This document shows, piece after piece, positions 62,871-64,000 of a DNA stretch of 64,000 nt. The number at the start of each line of letters is the position of its first letter. Position 1 is the stretch's first letter. This stretch comes from Cyclobacteriaceae bacterium (GTDB taxonomy: Bacteria > Bacteroidota > Bacteroidia > Cytophagales > Cyclobacteriaceae), in the NCBI GenBank assembly GCA_013141055.1, contig JABFRS010000002.1, positions 248,001 through 312,000 on the forward strand, read 5' to 3'. Under the pieces are notes generated by a model. That model saw nothing but the letters and a program-made list of their open reading frames with translations. It did no database searches and had not been told where the DNA came from. Both the position numbers and the translations under genes were made by a program.

Positions 62871-64000
62871 CTATGCCTGCACAGGCTCCTGCTTTGTCGG
62901 AGGCTTTGGTAGCAATACCTTCCTTGACAAACGGAACTTTCCGGTTTTCTTATCGACTTCCACGAGCTTCACTTTCACCTGCTCTCCAACTTCAAGCACG
63001 CCTTCCATATTTTCAAGGCGCTCCCACTTGATCTCAGAGATATGAAGTAATCCATCCTTGCCTGGCATGAATTCAACAAACGCACCGAACGGCATGATTG
63101 ATTTTACAATACCATCATAAACAGTTCCAACTTCTGGAACCGCAACGATCGCATTGATCCTCTTCATCGCACCATCCATGGCAGCCTGGTTGGTTGCAAA
63201 GATGCTGACCACACCCTTCTTGTCTTTCTCTTCAATGACAACAGTAGCACCAGTAGTGTTCTGAATGTCCTGAATGATCTTTCCACCGGGCCCGATTACC
63301 GCGCCGATCAACTCTTTCTCGATAATTATAGTATGAGCTCTTGGTGCATGTGGCTTTAGGTCCGCACGGGATGCCTGAAGTGATTTCTTCATCTCGTTAA
63401 GGATATGAAGTCTTCCTTCTTTTGCCTGCATTAAAGCCTCTTTCAAAACTTCGTATGTAAGTCCGTCTACTTTAAGGTCCATCTGGCAACCAGTGATTCC
63501 TTTTTCAGTACCCGTAACCTTGAAATCCATATCTCCCAAATGATCTTCATCTCCGAGGATATCAGACAGGATCGCATAACGTCCTTTATCAGAGATCATA
63601 CCCATCGCAATACCTGAAACAGGTGCTTTGATTGGCACGCCTGCATCCATAAGGGCCAGTGAACCAGCACATACAGTTGCCATGGATGATGAACCATTGG
63701 ATTCAAGGATATCAGAAACCACACGAATGGTGTATGGATTCTTGTCTGCTTCCGGAAGCACTTGCTTCAATGAACGATAGGCAAGGTTTCCATGACCGAT
63801 CTCTCTTCTGCCGGGACCGCGGTTAGGCTTTACTTCGCCGGTTGAGAATGACGGGAAATTGTAATGAAGGATGAACTTGTTATTTCCGGAGAACATTGCT
63901 CCATCAATCATCTGTTCGTCAAGCTTGGTACCTAATGTTACCGTGCTGAGTGATTGTGTTTCACCGCGTGTGAATACTGCTGATCCGTGTGCCATTGGAA
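62871..64000 (-). CDS. pnp: Polyribonucleotide nucleotidyltransferase, partial (N-terminus outside window)
   Basis: The C-terminal ~376 residues of PNPase, the phosphorolytic 3'-5' exoribonuclease. The second RNase PH-like domain shows [22 protein letters not shown], the metal-binding [17 protein letters not shown], and [15 protein letters not shown] domain ([15 protein letters not shown]) and an S1 domain ([20 protein letters not shown]) follow. The frame continues past the right edge of the window, so the start is not seen. The strong terminator downstream indicates that it ends a transcript. Confidence 0.96.
   Translation of the reverse strand, partial: PMAHGSAVFTRGETQSLSTVTLGTKLDEQMIDGAMFSGNNKFILHYNFPSFSTGEVKPNRGPGRREIGHGNLAYRSLKQVLPEADKNPYTIRVVSDILESNGSSSMATVCAGSLALMDAGVPIKAPVSGIAMGMISDKGRYAILSDILGDEDHLGDMDFKVTGTEKGITGCQMDLKVDGLTYEVLKEALMQAKEGRLHILNEMKKSLQASRADLKPHAPRAHTIIIEKELIGAVIGPGGKIIQDIQNTTGATVVIEEKDKKGVVSIFATNQAAMDGAMKRINAIVAVPEVGTVYDGIVKSIMPFGAFVEFMPGKDGLLHISEIKWERLENMEGVLEVGEQVKVKLVEVDKKTGKFRLSRKVLLPKPPTKQEPVQA

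Overview
The window is chromosomal DNA of a Bacteroidota bacterium, most likely a member of the Cytophagales. The reasons are family content (DUF3667, DUF349, DUF2911, DUF4397, DUF1080 and NIPSNAP proteins, bacillithiol deacetylase BshB1, an unfused ExbD, many Ser/Gln signal peptides) and several intergenic sites that match the Bacteroidota promoter consensus TTTG-N17..23-TAnnTTTG. The species was not determined. No transposase, integrase, phage gene or CRISPR array was seen.

Layout. 1-1907: end of a glucuronate catabolic operon (uxaC partial, SDR-type uxuB). 2032-8329: minus-strand genes for a nitronate monooxygenase-like protein, a methyltransferase, a periplasmic penicillin-acylase-family enzyme, a membrane protein, PurT, a SemiSWEET transporter and a small protein. 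8359-11786: plus-strand cyclophilin, acyl-CoA oxidase-like protein with a TerB-like N-terminus, and a protein derived from the second nucleotide-binding domain of SecA. 11844-20820: envelope proteins (DUF4397 lipoprotein, NIPSNAP, SnoaL-like, ExbD, outer-membrane barrel) and a tightly packed Gfo/Idh/MocA - PmoA-like - Gfo/Idh/MocA - DUF1080 cluster that fits 3-keto-glycoside catabolism. 20927-24731: VF530, DUF6155-like protein, NAPE-PLD-like metallo-hydrolase, Uup-like ABC-F ATPase.

24732-29388 is the most unusual DNA: two directly repeated MITE-like elements of about 230 bp, a 168-bp inverted repeat and a 14-unit array of an 11-bp CTAG-containing repeat. These surround two hydrolases, a small lipoprotein and one unknown protein. 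29389-33120 holds an M24 peptidase, a serine hydrolase and an aminopeptidase-T-like lipoprotein.

33270-37595 is a compact operon (SDR, ACAD10/11-like dehydrogenase, APH-fold kinase, SDR, hot-dog thioesterase). It resembles an unfused form of the kinase plus dehydrogenase route for 4-hydroxyacyl-CoA. 37584-47320 is mixed: HEAT-like, DUF3667, TPR, Ku, TetR, gamma-glutamyltransferase, OmpA/PD40 protein, 3-methyladenine glycosylase, DUF2911. 47351-51698 is a PIG-L hydrolase, a 41-residue membrane peptide and a sodium:solute symporter in one operon. 52502-54764 pairs a YdjI-like SPFH/GYF protein with a YdjG-like zinc-ribbon membrane protein. 54775-64000 holds a Bcr/CflA exporter, an outer-membrane protein, tRNA-Thr, DUF349, YqgE, PdxH, BshB1, TrxB and a partial Pnp.

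No single feature is clearly a new defence or mobile system. The best candidates for something little described are the SecA-derived protein, the kinase/dehydrogenase operon, the 11-bp array with its flanking palindromic elements, and the tiny co-translated partner of the symporter.
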